The position numbers were made by a program, and so were the translations under genes. Source: an uncultured Parabacteroides sp. (lineage in GTDB: Bacteria; Bacteroidota; Bacteroidia; Bacteroidales; Tannerellaceae). Taken from it: DNA of 64,000 bases. The notes beneath the pieces are model-generated. The model saw only the letters and a list, made by a program, of their open reading frames with translations, was not told the DNA's origin and did not search any database. Shown here piece by piece: positions 17,891-27,171 of the stretch (positions are counted from its first letter, which is position 1; every line of letters starts with the position of its first letter). Where the stretch lies: positions 62,001 through 126,000 of the forward strand of contig CALUZS010000007.1 of assembly GCA_944325355.1 (NCBI GenBank). The letters run 5' to 3'.

Positions 17891-18571
17891 TTATTCTTTC
17901 TTTTGGAAATAATATTCGAATTCGAAGGCAAGGTCGTTATAAAACTCTTGTAACTCCGGAGATTCGGCTTCTTTTAATGGCTCGACAATCGATAATATTT
18001 CTTGGGAATTGCAGGGAGAGATTCGACCGTATTGCTTTAAGAAGAAAATGACAGCTTGTTTTGTGTTCCAGTCTGCCGTTCCGTTCATGATAGTCAACGC
18101 TTGTTTTTTCAACAGGCCCAGCAACTGTGGAGTGAGACTTTTTTTATGCAGCAGTATCTGTCCGGCTGTTAAGTAAGCGATTGCAGGTTGTTTCGGTTCC
18201 GGTTGCCCGGTGATGAATGATGCGATAAGTTCTTCCGCGCACGTTGTTTTGTAAAACAGGAAAGAACAGCAAGCCGATGCAATTTCAGGATAGGGGATTT
18301 CTTTAGCCCATTGTTGTGCCAGAGCAAGGTTCATCTCTTGCTCCGGCATCAATAATGTGGCCAATATTTTAAATTCCCGGATATCTTCGTTCCATAAGGC
18401 TTGTGCCAATTCGGCATCTTGCCTATAACGTGTGGCGATTAATTTGATTTCCGGTAGGGGAACGCCGAAAATCAAACGGTAGTTCATCCCTTTTTCCCTC
18501 ATGCTTGAAGAGATTACGCCGTTCATGTTCAGGCGGAGTTGGGTCCTTATGTCGCGAAGGGTCTCGTTCAT
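17891..18571 (-). CDS. AlkD-like DNA alkylation repair protein
   Basis: A 226-residue all-helical protein of the DNA alkylation repair (AlkD/HEAT-repeat) family, which removes bulky or charged alkyl bases. Blocks visible are MREKGMNYRLIFGVPLPEIKLIATRY near the start, ALWNEDIREFKILATLLM and the repeated helices to ~170. The catalytic aspartate and tryptophans of AlkD are not securely placed, so it may belong to a related HEAT subgroup without glycosylase activity. It starts 12 bp after the M49 peptidase stop and is likely in one transcript with it. Confidence 0.8.
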   Translation of the reverse strand: MNETLRDIRTQLRLNMNGVISSSMREKGMNYRLIFGVPLPEIKLIATRYRQDAELAQALWNEDIREFKILATLLMPEQEMNLALAQQWAKEIPYPEIASACCSFLFYKTTCAEELIASFITGQPEPKQPAIAYLTAGQILLHKKSLTPQLLGLLKKQALTIMNGTADWNTKQAVIFFLKQYGRISPCNSQEILSIVEPLKEAESPELQEFYNDLAFEFEYYFQKKE

Positions 18572-18583
18572 CGGATTGCCTTA

Positions 18584-20635
18584 TTAATTATATGTAGGTA
18601 AAAATGAATAATCCTTGCTGTATCTCAGCATCTGTTCGGTATATCCTTCGGTATAATCGAGGACAATGTCTGTTACTTCTCCTTGGGCATTTTTAACCTC
18701 TTTCATGACCGGGTTGACAAAGCCTTTGTAGGGTGCGAGATTCAATTTGGCATATCGTTCCAATATTTCTGCGTGTAAAGCATGATCTACTTGCACGCCA
18801 TAGTTTTCTACTAAATTCTTTCCGGCTTCATAGTCGCCTTCACTTTTTATCCGTTGGACTTCAGCTAATAGTTTCCCGAATAATTCTCTTAGCTTTTTGT
18901 AATCGTTTACTACGACGAATGTTTTTCCATCGCGTTTTTTTAGTTCGACAACCTTTTCGTTTTGCCCGTTCTCGAATACCCATTTCGCAATTAATTGCCT
19001 GTTGCGCATGTGGGCTTCTTCTATATTTTTCCCTTTTTCAATACGGACAAGCTGGGTCATCAGCCCGTTCATCATGTATTTGTAATATTCGGCCTGGTAA
19101 GCATCCGGGTCAGCCAACAAACCAAGTTCCTGAAGTTTGGGGTCTGCCAGGTAATAAAGGGCGAACAGGTCTGCGCGTGCTTCCTCCAACGTGGAGCTGT
19201 ATGCCCCTAAAATATCCGGATCTGTTCCATCCAGTAATTTTCCTGAAGCATGCCCAAGGCATTCATGCAGGTCAGTATGCAGGTTGTCTGTGATAAATCC
19301 GTATTTCTTTATGGCATTCCGTTCCGTGTCGCTCCATACAAATTCTTCATTGAATCCGTTTCCTAAAGACGCTTTGTCGTATGCTTCGGTGATGTTTTCT
19401 ATTGTAACCGATTTTGAACCGTGGTCACGGCGAATCCAGTCTGCATTTGGCAGGTTGATTCCAATAGGTGTTGCCGGGTAACAATCGCCACCAAGCATCG
19501 TGACAGTGATGACTTTGGCGCTTACACCCTTTACCGTTTCTTTCTTGAACCGCTTGTCTACCGGAGAATGATCCTCAAACCATTGGGCATTGTCGCTTAC
19601 GATTTTTGTCCGGGTAGTCGCTTCTTTGTTTATGAAGTTCACCGTTGATTCCCAGCTGGCTTTGCGCCCTAACGGGTCTCCGTATGTTTCGATGAATCCG
19701 TTTACAAAGTCTACTTCCGACCGGGTGTCCTCTACCCATAAGATAGAGTATGCGTCGAATGTTTTCAGGTCTCCGGTTCGGTAATAATCAATCAAGGTGT
19801 CGATGATTTTCTTTTGTGCGTCATTTTCTGCGAAGGCAGCAGCTTTTTCCAGTTCAGCCACGATTTTTTCAATGGCGGCAGAATATAAACCTCCAACTTT
19901 CCATACTTTTTCGTAAATTTTCCCATTTTCTTTCACCAACCGGCTGTTTAGCCCATAGGAGGGAGGGGTTATGGTGTCGTTGCCTTTTAATTTCGTATAG
20001 AAGTCGTTTACTTCTTTTGTGCTTAAATCGCCTTCGTAGTAATTGTTGGCAGATACTTTAATAACGTCGGCATCGCCGCTTTGGACAGTGCGCTTTCCCA
20101 AGACGGAAGGTGTGCAGATAACAGGAGAAAGTTCGGCAACCAATTGGGAAACTGTCTCGCCTTCTCTTAAAGGTAATTTGGAGGCATCGATAGACTCGAC
20201 GCATTTTTTGAAAAACTCAGCAGAGAATCCCGGACGGAACTTCTCTTCTCCGTAATGATGGTGGATTCCGTTGGAGAACCATACGCGTTTAAGGTATGTT
20301 TCCAGAGCTTTGAACTCGGCATCATCCCGGTTCCCTTTATAATTAGTATAGATTGCTTCCAATGTCCGTCTGATGGCTAAATTGTATTTGCAATTCTGGT
20401 CGTATAAAATGTCGCGTCCCATCAGCGCTGCTTCCGAGAGATGGTAGAGAAGCTGCTTTTGTTTGAGAGTCAATGATTCAAATCCCGGAACTTTGTAGCG
20501 CAATATTTGCAAATCAGCGAATTGGTCTACTACATAGTTGAAATCATCGTTGGGAGATAATTCCTCAGAAGCGTGCTGACCTGTGCAGGCCGACAAGGTC
20601 AAAACTGTCATGATTGATGCCATTATTCTTTTCAT
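18584..20635 (-). CDS. Family M49 dipeptidyl peptidase III-like lipoprotein
   Basis: A large zinc peptidase related to dipeptidyl peptidase III. The start at 20635 (MKRIMASIMTVLTLSACTG) gives a lipoprotein signal; the longer frame to 20785 runs through the probable promoter. The six-residue zinc motif HECLGH typical of M49 lies at ~457-462 and the second metal motif EEARAD at ~484-489. About 683 residues, normal for the bacterial form. It probably trims oligopeptides in the envelope. The AlkD-like gene follows after 12 bp. Confidence 0.9.
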   Translation of the reverse strand: MKRIMASIMTVLTLSACTGQHASEELSPNDDFNYVVDQFADLQILRYKVPGFESLTLKQKQLLYHLSEAALMGRDILYDQNCKYNLAIRRTLEAIYTNYKGNRDDAEFKALETYLKRVWFSNGIHHHYGEEKFRPGFSAEFFKKCVESIDASKLPLREGETVSQLVAELSPVICTPSVLGKRTVQSGDADVIKVSANNYYEGDLSTKEVNDFYTKLKGNDTITPPSYGLNSRLVKENGKIYEKVWKVGGLYSAAIEKIVAELEKAAAFAENDAQKKIIDTLIDYYRTGDLKTFDAYSILWVEDTRSEVDFVNGFIETYGDPLGRKASWESTVNFINKEATTRTKIVSDNAQWFEDHSPVDKRFKKETVKGVSAKVITVTMLGGDCYPATPIGINLPNADWIRRDHGSKSVTIENITEAYDKASLGNGFNEEFVWSDTERNAIKKYGFITDNLHTDLHECLGHASGKLLDGTDPDILGAYSSTLEEARADLFALYYLADPKLQELGLLADPDAYQAEYYKYMMNGLMTQLVRIEKGKNIEEAHMRNRQLIAKWVFENGQNEKVVELKKRDGKTFVVVNDYKKLRELFGKLLAEVQRIKSEGDYEAGKNLVENYGVQVDHALHAEILERYAKLNLAPYKGFVNPVMKEVKNAQGEVTDIVLDYTEGYTEQMLRYSKDYSFLPTYN

Positions 20636-20662
20636 TATGAGTTCTATTTGATAAATCATGCG

Positions 20663-20670
20663 CAAAAATA
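20663..20670 (-). promoter_or_regulatory. Putative -7 promoter element of the M49 peptidase gene
   Basis: Minus strand TATTTTTG, a full -7 match, 27 bp before the start at 20635. The -33 box is not clear. It supports the short start. Confidence 0.45.
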
Positions 20671-21015
20671 CGCAAAAAGCGGCGATTATAAAATAAACTA
20701 AAAAAGTTTTGCCTATGCTTTCTTTCTTCCAATTGCCGGTTTCTATAGATTCCGGTTTAGGTCTGATGAAAAAGATATAGAGCACTTTTTGTTTGTCATG
20801 TCCGTAAAATTGTGTTTCTTTGCACCGTAATTGATGAATGTATTTGGACTGCCATCAATGGAAAGGTAAGAAATGTTTTGTTGAAAGTTGTAATCTTATA
20901 TTTATCGTGCAGACACAGAGAAACAAAGATGAGGTATTCTTAAGTTGACAGATGCCGGGATGAGCTAAAATGTTTTAGTCTTTTGGTTTTTTTAACGGGC
21001 TGTCGTTTTTTTTAT
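20671..21015. other. Intergenic region without recognised gene
   Basis: About 345 bp between the divergent M49 peptidase and outer-membrane protein genes. I see a possible plus-strand -7-like CTTTGC near 20820 and no ORF, tRNA or strong hairpin. In many Bacteroidales a type III pantothenate kinase gene precedes the outer-membrane protein gene; it is absent here. Confidence 0.5.
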
Positions 21016-21046
21016 TTTGAAAGACGCTTAAAAAATATCATCTTTG
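21016..21046 (+). promoter_or_regulatory. Promoter of the outer membrane protein-TPR-lptC operon
   Basis: TTTG, 19-nt spacer, CATCTTTG. One mismatch to the TAnnTTTG -7 element; spacing is ideal. The start codon follows 48 bp later. Confidence 0.6.
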
Positions 21047-21094
21047 CAGTTATTAATTTAGTGTTGATAGGATTAAATAAGATCTTGGAAAATA

Positions 21095-22396
21095 ATGTTG
21101 AAAATTAATAAAGTCGGGCTGATATGCCTTTTGCTGTTTTCGCAAATTTGCACGTTTGCACAAAATAATACTAATTCTCCGTACACGCGTTACGGATTGG
21201 GATTGTTGGCAGACCGTTCGTTTGGAGCAGGGCGTGCAATGGGAGGAATAGGTTATGGATTACGTTCCTCGAAACAAATCAACCCTATGAATCCGGCTTC
21301 CTATAGTAGTTTGGATTCTTTGACATTTATGTTTGATTTTGGAGCGTCGGGCCAGGTTTTCTGGTATAATGACGGGATAAATAAGCAGAAAAGCATGAAT
21401 GGCAATATAGAATATTTGGCGATGCAATTCCCGATAATGAAAGGTCTGGCCATGAGTGTCGGGTTGTTGCCTTATTCTTTTGTCGGATATGACTTTGGTG
21501 CGGACAGGACGACCGATGAAGGCGTCTCTTATACTGAACAGTTTGTGGGTAGCGGCGGTTTAAGTGACTTGTACGGCGGAATATCTTACGATATTTGGCG
21601 GAATCGTTTGGCTATCGGTGCGAATATCGGTTTTTTGTTTGGGGATATTACGCATGAGCAAAACATTATTTTCCCCTCAACATCGGGAAGTTATTCTGTG
21701 TACAGGAGCCAGGAGATAAATATCCGTGACGTGAAAATGGAATTTGGAGTCCAATATACGCAGCCGTTTAGCAAAACGGAGAAATTTACGGTGGGATTTG
21801 TTTATTCTCCCTCGAACAGGATGAACGCGAAGATGTATAATGTTACGCAGCAATATTTGCAGGGCTCGTCGAGTTCTTCGGATGTACAAGCTGATACGAT
21901 TACAGGTTTGGCAGTGGATTTGCCGAATTCTTTCGGAGCGGGTATCTCTTATACGAAAGAGAATAAAATGATGGCTGGAATTGATGTGCTGTATGAAAAT
22001 TGGGAAAACGCTCTTTTCTTGGATGAAGAGGGACAATATAAAAACAGGCTCCGGATTGGTGCCGGACTTGAGTTTATTCCGAATCATATGAAGAAATTAT
22101 ATTTTAACAGGATTCGGTATAGAGTTGGAATCCATTATAGCGATTCATATATAAATGTAAGAATGCAAGACGGAGACGCGGTCAGGGATTGCGGATATAA
22201 GGAGTATGGCGTGAGTGTCGGATTCGGTTTCCCCATACGAGACTTCTTTTGGGGAAAAGAGTCCTTGGTCAATGTGTCGTTTGAATATGTGAAGATAAAA
22301 CCTGAAATAAGGACAATGATTGATGAACAATATTTCCGTTTTACATTGAACTATTCGTTTAGTGAACGCTGGTTTGATAAGAGAAAATTGAATTAA
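21095..22396 (+). CDS. Outer membrane beta-barrel protein (FadL/OmpP1-like)
   Basis: A 433-residue exported barrel protein: signal peptide to ~22 (CTFAQ), then alternating strands rich in Gly and aromatic residues and an aromatic-Phe C-terminal strand (FRFTLNYSFSERWF). The N-terminal block NTNSPYTRYGLGLLADRSFGAGRAMGGIGYG is typical for a conserved Bacteroidales family found next to lptC. The transported substrate is unknown. It leads an operon with the TPR protein and LptC. Confidence 0.78.
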   Translation: MLKINKVGLICLLLFSQICTFAQNNTNSPYTRYGLGLLADRSFGAGRAMGGIGYGLRSSKQINPMNPASYSSLDSLTFMFDFGASGQVFWYNDGINKQKSMNGNIEYLAMQFPIMKGLAMSVGLLPYSFVGYDFGADRTTDEGVSYTEQFVGSGGLSDLYGGISYDIWRNRLAIGANIGFLFGDITHEQNIIFPSTSGSYSVYRSQEINIRDVKMEFGVQYTQPFSKTEKFTVGFVYSPSNRMNAKMYNVTQQYLQGSSSSSDVQADTITGLAVDLPNSFGAGISYTKENKMMAGIDVLYENWENALFLDEEGQYKNRLRIGAGLEFIPNHMKKLYFNRIRYRVGIHYSDSYINVRMQDGDAVRDCGYKEYGVSVGFGFPIRDFFWGKESLVNVSFEYVKIKPEIRTMIDEQYFRFTLNYSFSERWFDKRKLN

Positions 22397-22425
22397 TGAT
22401 AAAAGTTATATAAAGAAAAAGGAAT

Positions 22426-23790
22426 ATGAAATTCAGATTGTTATTATTGACTGCAGGATGCGCCATGAGTGCATTTGGTGCCTATGCCCAAAAAGGCGTT
22501 GATAATGGTACTCGTTTCGGTTCGGGAGAGGACAGTATTCGTTGTATTACAAATATCAGTTTGTTTGCACCTTACGCTAAAGCCGGGAATTATAAAGACG
22601 CTTATGAGCCGTGGAAAGCTGCTTATACAGAATGTCCGGCAGCAACAAAGGATATTTATCTGTATGGCGTGAAAATCATGGAATGGCTGATCAAGAATGA
22701 AACTGACGCGACCAAGAAGGCTGCGTTGATTGATGATTTGATGGCAGTATATGACCAACGCGTGAAATATTTCGGAGATGATAAAAGATATCGTAAGGAT
22801 TGGATTGTAGCTCGTAAGGCTCAGGACTATATGCAATACAAGGGTACAGAGTCTGATTATGCAAAGGTTTACGGTTGGTTGAAAGAAGTTGTTGACGAAT
22901 TCGGCAATTCTACAGACCCGTTGGCTGTTTCATCGTTCGCTTTTGCTTCAATGAGAGTGATGATGGCCGATCCGAATAAGCAAGAACAGTACATCCAGGA
23001 TTATTTAAAGGCTTCGGATATATTGAATTCTCAGTTAAAAGCAGCAGAAGCTGCCGGAAGCGAAACGACAGTTAAGAATTTGAATATTTATATTTCCGGA
23101 ATGGAAGATGCCTTTGCAGCAAGTGGTGCGGCAGACTGCGAGACTTTGCAGAATTTGTATGCAGATAAAATAGAACAGAATAAATCGAATATTGATTTCT
23201 TGAAACAAACTATTGCATTGCTGAGACGTTCCAAATGCCAGGAGATAGAGGCTTATTTTGCAGCTTCCGGTTATGCTCACGCAATTGAGCCGACGGCTGA
23301 GTCTGCTGTTGGTTTGGCTAAGCAGGCGTATAAAAAGAATGATTACGATACTGCCATAAAGTTCTTCACGGAAGCAGCAAATATGGAAACGGATAACGTG
23401 AATAAGTCGGAAGATTATTATTTGATAGGAGTAATCTTGAATGAAAAGAAAAATTATCCGGAAGCAAAGCAGAATTGCTTGAAGGCATTGGAAGCGAATC
23501 CTAATAACGGAGCAGCGCATATCCTCTTAGGTACGATGTATGCAGCCAGCGCTCAATCTGTTTATCCGAATGATGCAGTATTGGCTAAGTGCGTGTATTA
23601 TGCTGCAATCGAGCAATTTGAAAAAGCTAAACAAGCAGATGAGTCTCTTACTGAAACTGCAAATAAAATGATTGCGACTTATCGTGGACACTTACCTTCA
23701 AACGAGGATATTTTTATGCATCCAGACATTGAAAAGGGAAAATCTTTTACTATTGGCGGATGGATTGGAGAGCGTGTAACGATCCGGTAA
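22426..23790 (+). CDS. Tetratricopeptide repeat protein, exported
   Basis: A 454-residue protein with a signal peptide (residues 1-21, AYAQ). TPR units are clear in the C-terminal half (AVGLAKQAYKKNDYDTAIKFFTEAAN; DYYLIGVILNEKKNYPEAKQNCLKALEANPNNGAAHILLG). The N-terminal half is helical and less regular. It lies between an outer membrane barrel and lptC with 29-bp and 1-bp spacings, so it probably takes part in envelope assembly or works with the barrel protein; that is inference from order. Confidence 0.82.
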   Translation: MKFRLLLLTAGCAMSAFGAYAQKGVDNGTRFGSGEDSIRCITNISLFAPYAKAGNYKDAYEPWKAAYTECPAATKDIYLYGVKIMEWLIKNETDATKKAALIDDLMAVYDQRVKYFGDDKRYRKDWIVARKAQDYMQYKGTESDYAKVYGWLKEVVDEFGNSTDPLAVSSFAFASMRVMMADPNKQEQYIQDYLKASDILNSQLKAAEAAGSETTVKNLNIYISGMEDAFAASGAADCETLQNLYADKIEQNKSNIDFLKQTIALLRRSKCQEIEAYFAASGYAHAIEPTAESAVGLAKQAYKKNDYDTAIKFFTEAANMETDNVNKSEDYYLIGVILNEKKNYPEAKQNCLKALEANPNNGAAHILLGTMYAASAQSVYPNDAVLAKCVYYAAIEQFEKAKQADESLTETANKMIATYRGHLPSNEDIFMHPDIEKGKSFTIGGWIGERVTIR

Positions 23791-23791
23791 T

Positions 23792-24637
23792 ATGAATTTT
23801 TGGAATATTCAAAAGTTTAAAACCAATATAAGCATAAACATAACAGCCATTCCTCTGTGGGTGGTTGTTATGTTTTTTTTGTTTTCTGTGGTCTCGTGTA
23901 AAAAAGAGGCAAAAGAGACTGTGGCATTAGTGTTCAATCCGGACAGTACTTATACGATGAAGGCAACGGATGTGTCGTCTCTCATTTCCGATTCCGGAAT
24001 AACCCAATACCGGATGACAGCAAAAGAGTGGTTGATGTTTGACAAAGCGGCAGAGCCTTATTGGTATTTCCCGAAAAAAATCTACGTGGAGAAGTTCGAT
24101 ACGTTATTTAATACGGAAGCAAGCATAGAGGCGGACACAGCTTATTACTATTCTAAAAAATCTCTTTGGAAATTGGTGGGAAATGTCCATGTGGAAAATT
24201 TGCAGGGAGAGAAGTTCGAGACTTCCTTGTTGTATTGGGACCAAAAGAAAGAACTTATTTATTCGGATCAATTTATCCGGATAGAGCAGGAGGGACAAGT
24301 CGTTTTAGGCGTTGGATTTGAATCAAATCAGGATATGTCCCAGTATGAAATTCTGGATTCTAAAGGCTCTTTTGACATTGATGAAAGCACAAAAGAGCCG
24401 GATTCTTTGCAACAAAAGGGATCGGGACCGGTGTTGGAGGATACCGTAAGGCAAAAAGCGGTAGTCGTTCCGGAGCCGAGAGGGCAGGTAAAAGCACCTA
24501 TGCAATCGGTGAATGGTAAAAGAATGCAGGTAAGGCAAGATACAATTCGCAGGGCAATCCCTAGGAAGCAAGGCAACAATAGTTTAAACAGTAAAATGCG
24601 GAACTTTGAAAATGCACGTAAGCTGGAGAAGCCGTGA
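23792..24637 (+). CDS. lptC: LPS export periplasmic protein LptC
   Basis: A 281-residue protein of the LptC family, the inner-membrane-anchored bridge of lipopolysaccharide transport. It starts 1 bp after the TPR gene. After an N-terminal hydrophobic segment ending in VVSC (possible lipobox) comes the LptC repeat region (KATDVSSLISDSGITQYRMTAKEWLMF, EASIEADTAYYYSKKSLWKLVGNVHVENLQGEKFETSLLYWDQKKELIYSD). A C-terminal basic, proline-rich tail of ~80 residues is longer than usual. In relatives a CNNM/hemolysin gene often follows; here only a short intergenic region does. Confidence 0.85.
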   Translation: MNFWNIQKFKTNISINITAIPLWVVVMFFLFSVVSCKKEAKETVALVFNPDSTYTMKATDVSSLISDSGITQYRMTAKEWLMFDKAAEPYWYFPKKIYVEKFDTLFNTEASIEADTAYYYSKKSLWKLVGNVHVENLQGEKFETSLLYWDQKKELIYSDQFIRIEQEGQVVLGVGFESNQDMSQYEILDSKGSFDIDESTKEPDSLQQKGSGPVLEDTVRQKAVVVPEPRGQVKAPMQSVNGKRMQVRQDTIRRAIPRKQGNNSLNSKMRNFENARKLEKP

Positions 24638-24776
24638 CCGCAGGACTTATACATATATAATTATATGTGGAAATTTTTGTTTGATTCGGCACAAGTAGTG
24701 CCCATGTATTGTTGGTGCAAGATTGTTTTTTATTGAGATTCCTTTCTCCAAGAGACTCAGGAATGCCCGTTGGTAT

Positions 24777-24824
24777 CCGGACAAAGCGTAGTTTGTGTGG
24801 AAACTTGGGCGTTTTGTTGTCCGG
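24777..24824 (+). other. Hairpin after lptC
   Basis: In the 298-bp gap after lptC, CCGGACAA pairs with TTGTCCGG across a ~32-nt loop. It lacks a clear T-run, so it may be a weak terminator. A TATCTTCG near 24884 (one mismatch to the -7 consensus) could start the transcript of the next gene. I see no other feature in this gap. Confidence 0.4.
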
Positions 24825-24935
24825 GGAAAAAGATGTATTTAAGAAAAAAAAGCTTTAAATGATAGAGTATTTCTTTTTTTTCTTATCTTCGTGCCCTTAA
24901 ATGTAGATTATAAACTGAAAAAATAAATAAAATAA

Positions 24936-27074
24936 ATGGCAACGCTGGAAAAAATTAGAAGCAAAGCGGGCTTGCTGGTTACCATTGTGGGAGTGGCTTT
25001 GTTCGCTTTTATTATTGGAGACTTCCTGAATTCTGGCTCTACGTATTTTAGACAGTCGCAAGAGCTTGTTATTGATGTGAACGGATCTGAGATGAAAATA
25101 CAGGAGTATCAGGCTCGTGTTGATGAAATGGCTGAAATGTATAAGATGCAAAATGGAGCGTCGAGTTTGCCAGAGGAATACATGACCCAGATTCGTCAAT
25201 CTGTTTTTGACGGTTTTGTGCAGGAAGTTATATTGGATGAGGAGACCGAAAAATTGGGAATGATAGTAGGTCCAGAAGAACTGTTTGATATGGTACAAGG
25301 AGAGAATATTTCTCCGGTAATTATGCAGCAGTTTACAAACCCGGAAACCCGGACTTTCGACAAAACGTACTTGCTGAATTTTTTGAAACAGATTAATGAC
25401 AATACAACAAATTATACTGCTGAACAGAGAGCCGAGATAGATAAGGCAAAAGCTTTCTGGTTATTTCTTGAACGCAATATCAAACGCCAACGTTTGGAGC
25501 AGAAGTATATGTCTTTAATCAGTAAAGCTGTGTCGGCAAATAAGCTGGATGCAAAAGATGCTTTTGACGGTGGCGCAGAGTCTTCCGATATTGTGTATGC
25601 GATGCAGGCTTATTCAACAATTCCAGATTCGACAATTACGGTAAGCGAATCGGAGTTGAAAAAATTGTACGAGCAGCGTAAGGAAACCTTGAAGCAGAAA
25701 GAAGAGAAAGTGATAAAATACATTGCAGCAGATATACGCCCAAGCAAGGAAGATTATGATAAGGCAAGTGCCGATATTGAAGCTATCAAAGAGGAATTGA
25801 AGAGTAACGAAAATGTAGCAGATGTAGTAAATGACAATTCTGAAGTGCCTTATATGGACGCTTTCTTTGCTCAGTCGGCATTGGATGCGGAGATGGGAAA
25901 ATTTGCGGAGACTGCTTTGGTTGGAGATATTTACGGACCGGTGTTTGAAAACGATAAGTACAGAATGTTCAAGTTAGTAAACAAGGTATATGCGCCGGAT
26001 TCGGTAAAAGTAAGCCATATCATGTTGGCTGGGAAAACGGATGACGAAATCAAACATCTGGCGGATAGTTTGATGTCTGTTTTGGATAAGGGCGGTGATT
26101 TTGCTGAATTAGCAAAACAATATTCCGTAGACCAATCTGCTGCCAATGGCGGAGAGTTGGGATGGTTTACCGAAGCTACCGCGTTAAGAGGAATCAATGA
26201 AGATTTTAAAAACGCAATCTTCTCTGCTCAATCCAATAAAGTTTCTGTTGTGAAGTCATTGTATGGTACGCATTTGGTAAAAGTTACCGATAAAACCGAT
26301 AATGTCTACAAGTATAAGATTGCGGATATAGAGATGACAGTTTCTCCTAGTTCAAGCACTTATAGCAAAATCTATAACGACTTGAATAAGTTTGTTGCCG
26401 ATAATGCCGAGTTGCTGAGCGAAAAGGAAGGTATAGAAGATGTAGCAAAAGAAGCCGGTTATGCAGTAAATTCGAGAGCGACAATTTCGGCAGGAGACCA
26501 AACCTTAGGTTCTATCCGGAATTCCCGTCAGGTTATCCGTTGGGCTTTCCAAGGCAGCAAGGGGGATGTTTCTGAAATCTTTGAGTGTGACGATAAATTT
26601 GTGGTTGCCGTAGTGCTTGGAACAATCAAAGAGGGATACCGTCCTTTGAGGTCTGCAGCGCCGATGCTGGAAGCTGATTTGAAAGCTGAAAAGAAAGGTG
26701 ACAAGATTGTGGAAGAGCTGACATCGAAGAATCTTACATCCTTGGATGCATATGCTAAAGCGATGGGCGCATCGGTAGATTCTGTCAAGTTTGTTAACTT
26801 CGGTACTCGTCGTCTTGCCGGTGTTGGTTTGGAACCTCGGTTGAGCGCAGCAGTGTCTATGGCGAAAGAAAACCAATTGAGCCAGCCGGTGAAAGGGACA
26901 AACGGCGTATATGTGTTTACCGTCGTGCAGCGGACAAAGGAGGATAAGGAATTTGATGAAGCCGCTGTGGTGCAGAATTTGAATGCTTCAAACATGTACC
27001 GTTTCGGGTTCCAGTCTATCCAGTCTTTGATTAATAAATCGGAGATAGAAGATAACCGTATTCGTTTTTATTAG
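24936..27074 (+). CDS. Peptidyl-prolyl isomerase (PpiD/SurA-like), membrane anchored
   Basis: A 712-residue periplasmic folding factor. One membrane segment lies at ~12-28 (LLVTIVGVALFAFIIGDFL), as in PpiD. A SurA-N-like helical domain follows, then a parvulin domain at ~350-450 (VSHIMLAGKTDDEIKHLADSL, GGDFAELAKQYSVDQSAANGGELGWFTEATA). The C-terminal part holds a second, degenerate parvulin-like segment. It probably assists outer membrane protein folding. Proteins of this length and order are universal in Bacteroidales. It ends at a hairpin terminator. Confidence 0.92.
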   Translation: MATLEKIRSKAGLLVTIVGVALFAFIIGDFLNSGSTYFRQSQELVIDVNGSEMKIQEYQARVDEMAEMYKMQNGASSLPEEYMTQIRQSVFDGFVQEVILDEETEKLGMIVGPEELFDMVQGENISPVIMQQFTNPETRTFDKTYLLNFLKQINDNTTNYTAEQRAEIDKAKAFWLFLERNIKRQRLEQKYMSLISKAVSANKLDAKDAFDGGAESSDIVYAMQAYSTIPDSTITVSESELKKLYEQRKETLKQKEEKVIKYIAADIRPSKEDYDKASADIEAIKEELKSNENVADVVNDNSEVPYMDAFFAQSALDAEMGKFAETALVGDIYGPVFENDKYRMFKLVNKVYAPDSVKVSHIMLAGKTDDEIKHLADSLMSVLDKGGDFAELAKQYSVDQSAANGGELGWFTEATALRGINEDFKNAIFSAQSNKVSVVKSLYGTHLVKVTDKTDNVYKYKIADIEMTVSPSSSTYSKIYNDLNKFVADNAELLSEKEGIEDVAKEAGYAVNSRATISAGDQTLGSIRNSRQVIRWAFQGSKGDVSEIFECDDKFVVAVVLGTIKEGYRPLRSAAPMLEADLKAEKKGDKIVEELTSKNLTSLDAYAKAMGASVDSVKFVNFGTRRLAGVGLEPRLSAAVSMAKENQLSQPVKGTNGVYVFTVVQRTKEDKEFDEAAVVQNLNASNMYRFGFQSIQSLINKSEIEDNRIRFY

Positions 27075-27099
27075 GAATATAAAATAATAGACATAGGAG

Positions 27100-27136
27100 A
27101 CGTAGATATCTGTTGTTGCAGGTATCTACGTTTTTT
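27100..27136 (+). terminator. Intrinsic terminator of the ppiD-like gene
   Basis: ACGTAGATA pairs with TATCTACGT across a 14-nt loop and is followed by a T-run, 26 bp after the stop codon. The rlmN promoter starts inside the T-rich tail. Confidence 0.75.
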
Positions 27137-27141
27137 ATTTT

Positions 27142-27149
27142 TATTTTTG
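27142..27149 (+). promoter_or_regulatory. Putative -7 promoter element of rlmN
   Basis: TATTTTTG, a full match to TAnnTTTG, 23 bp before the rlmN start. Confidence 0.45.
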
Positions 27150-27171
27150 CAGGTGAAAAAGTAACGATTTT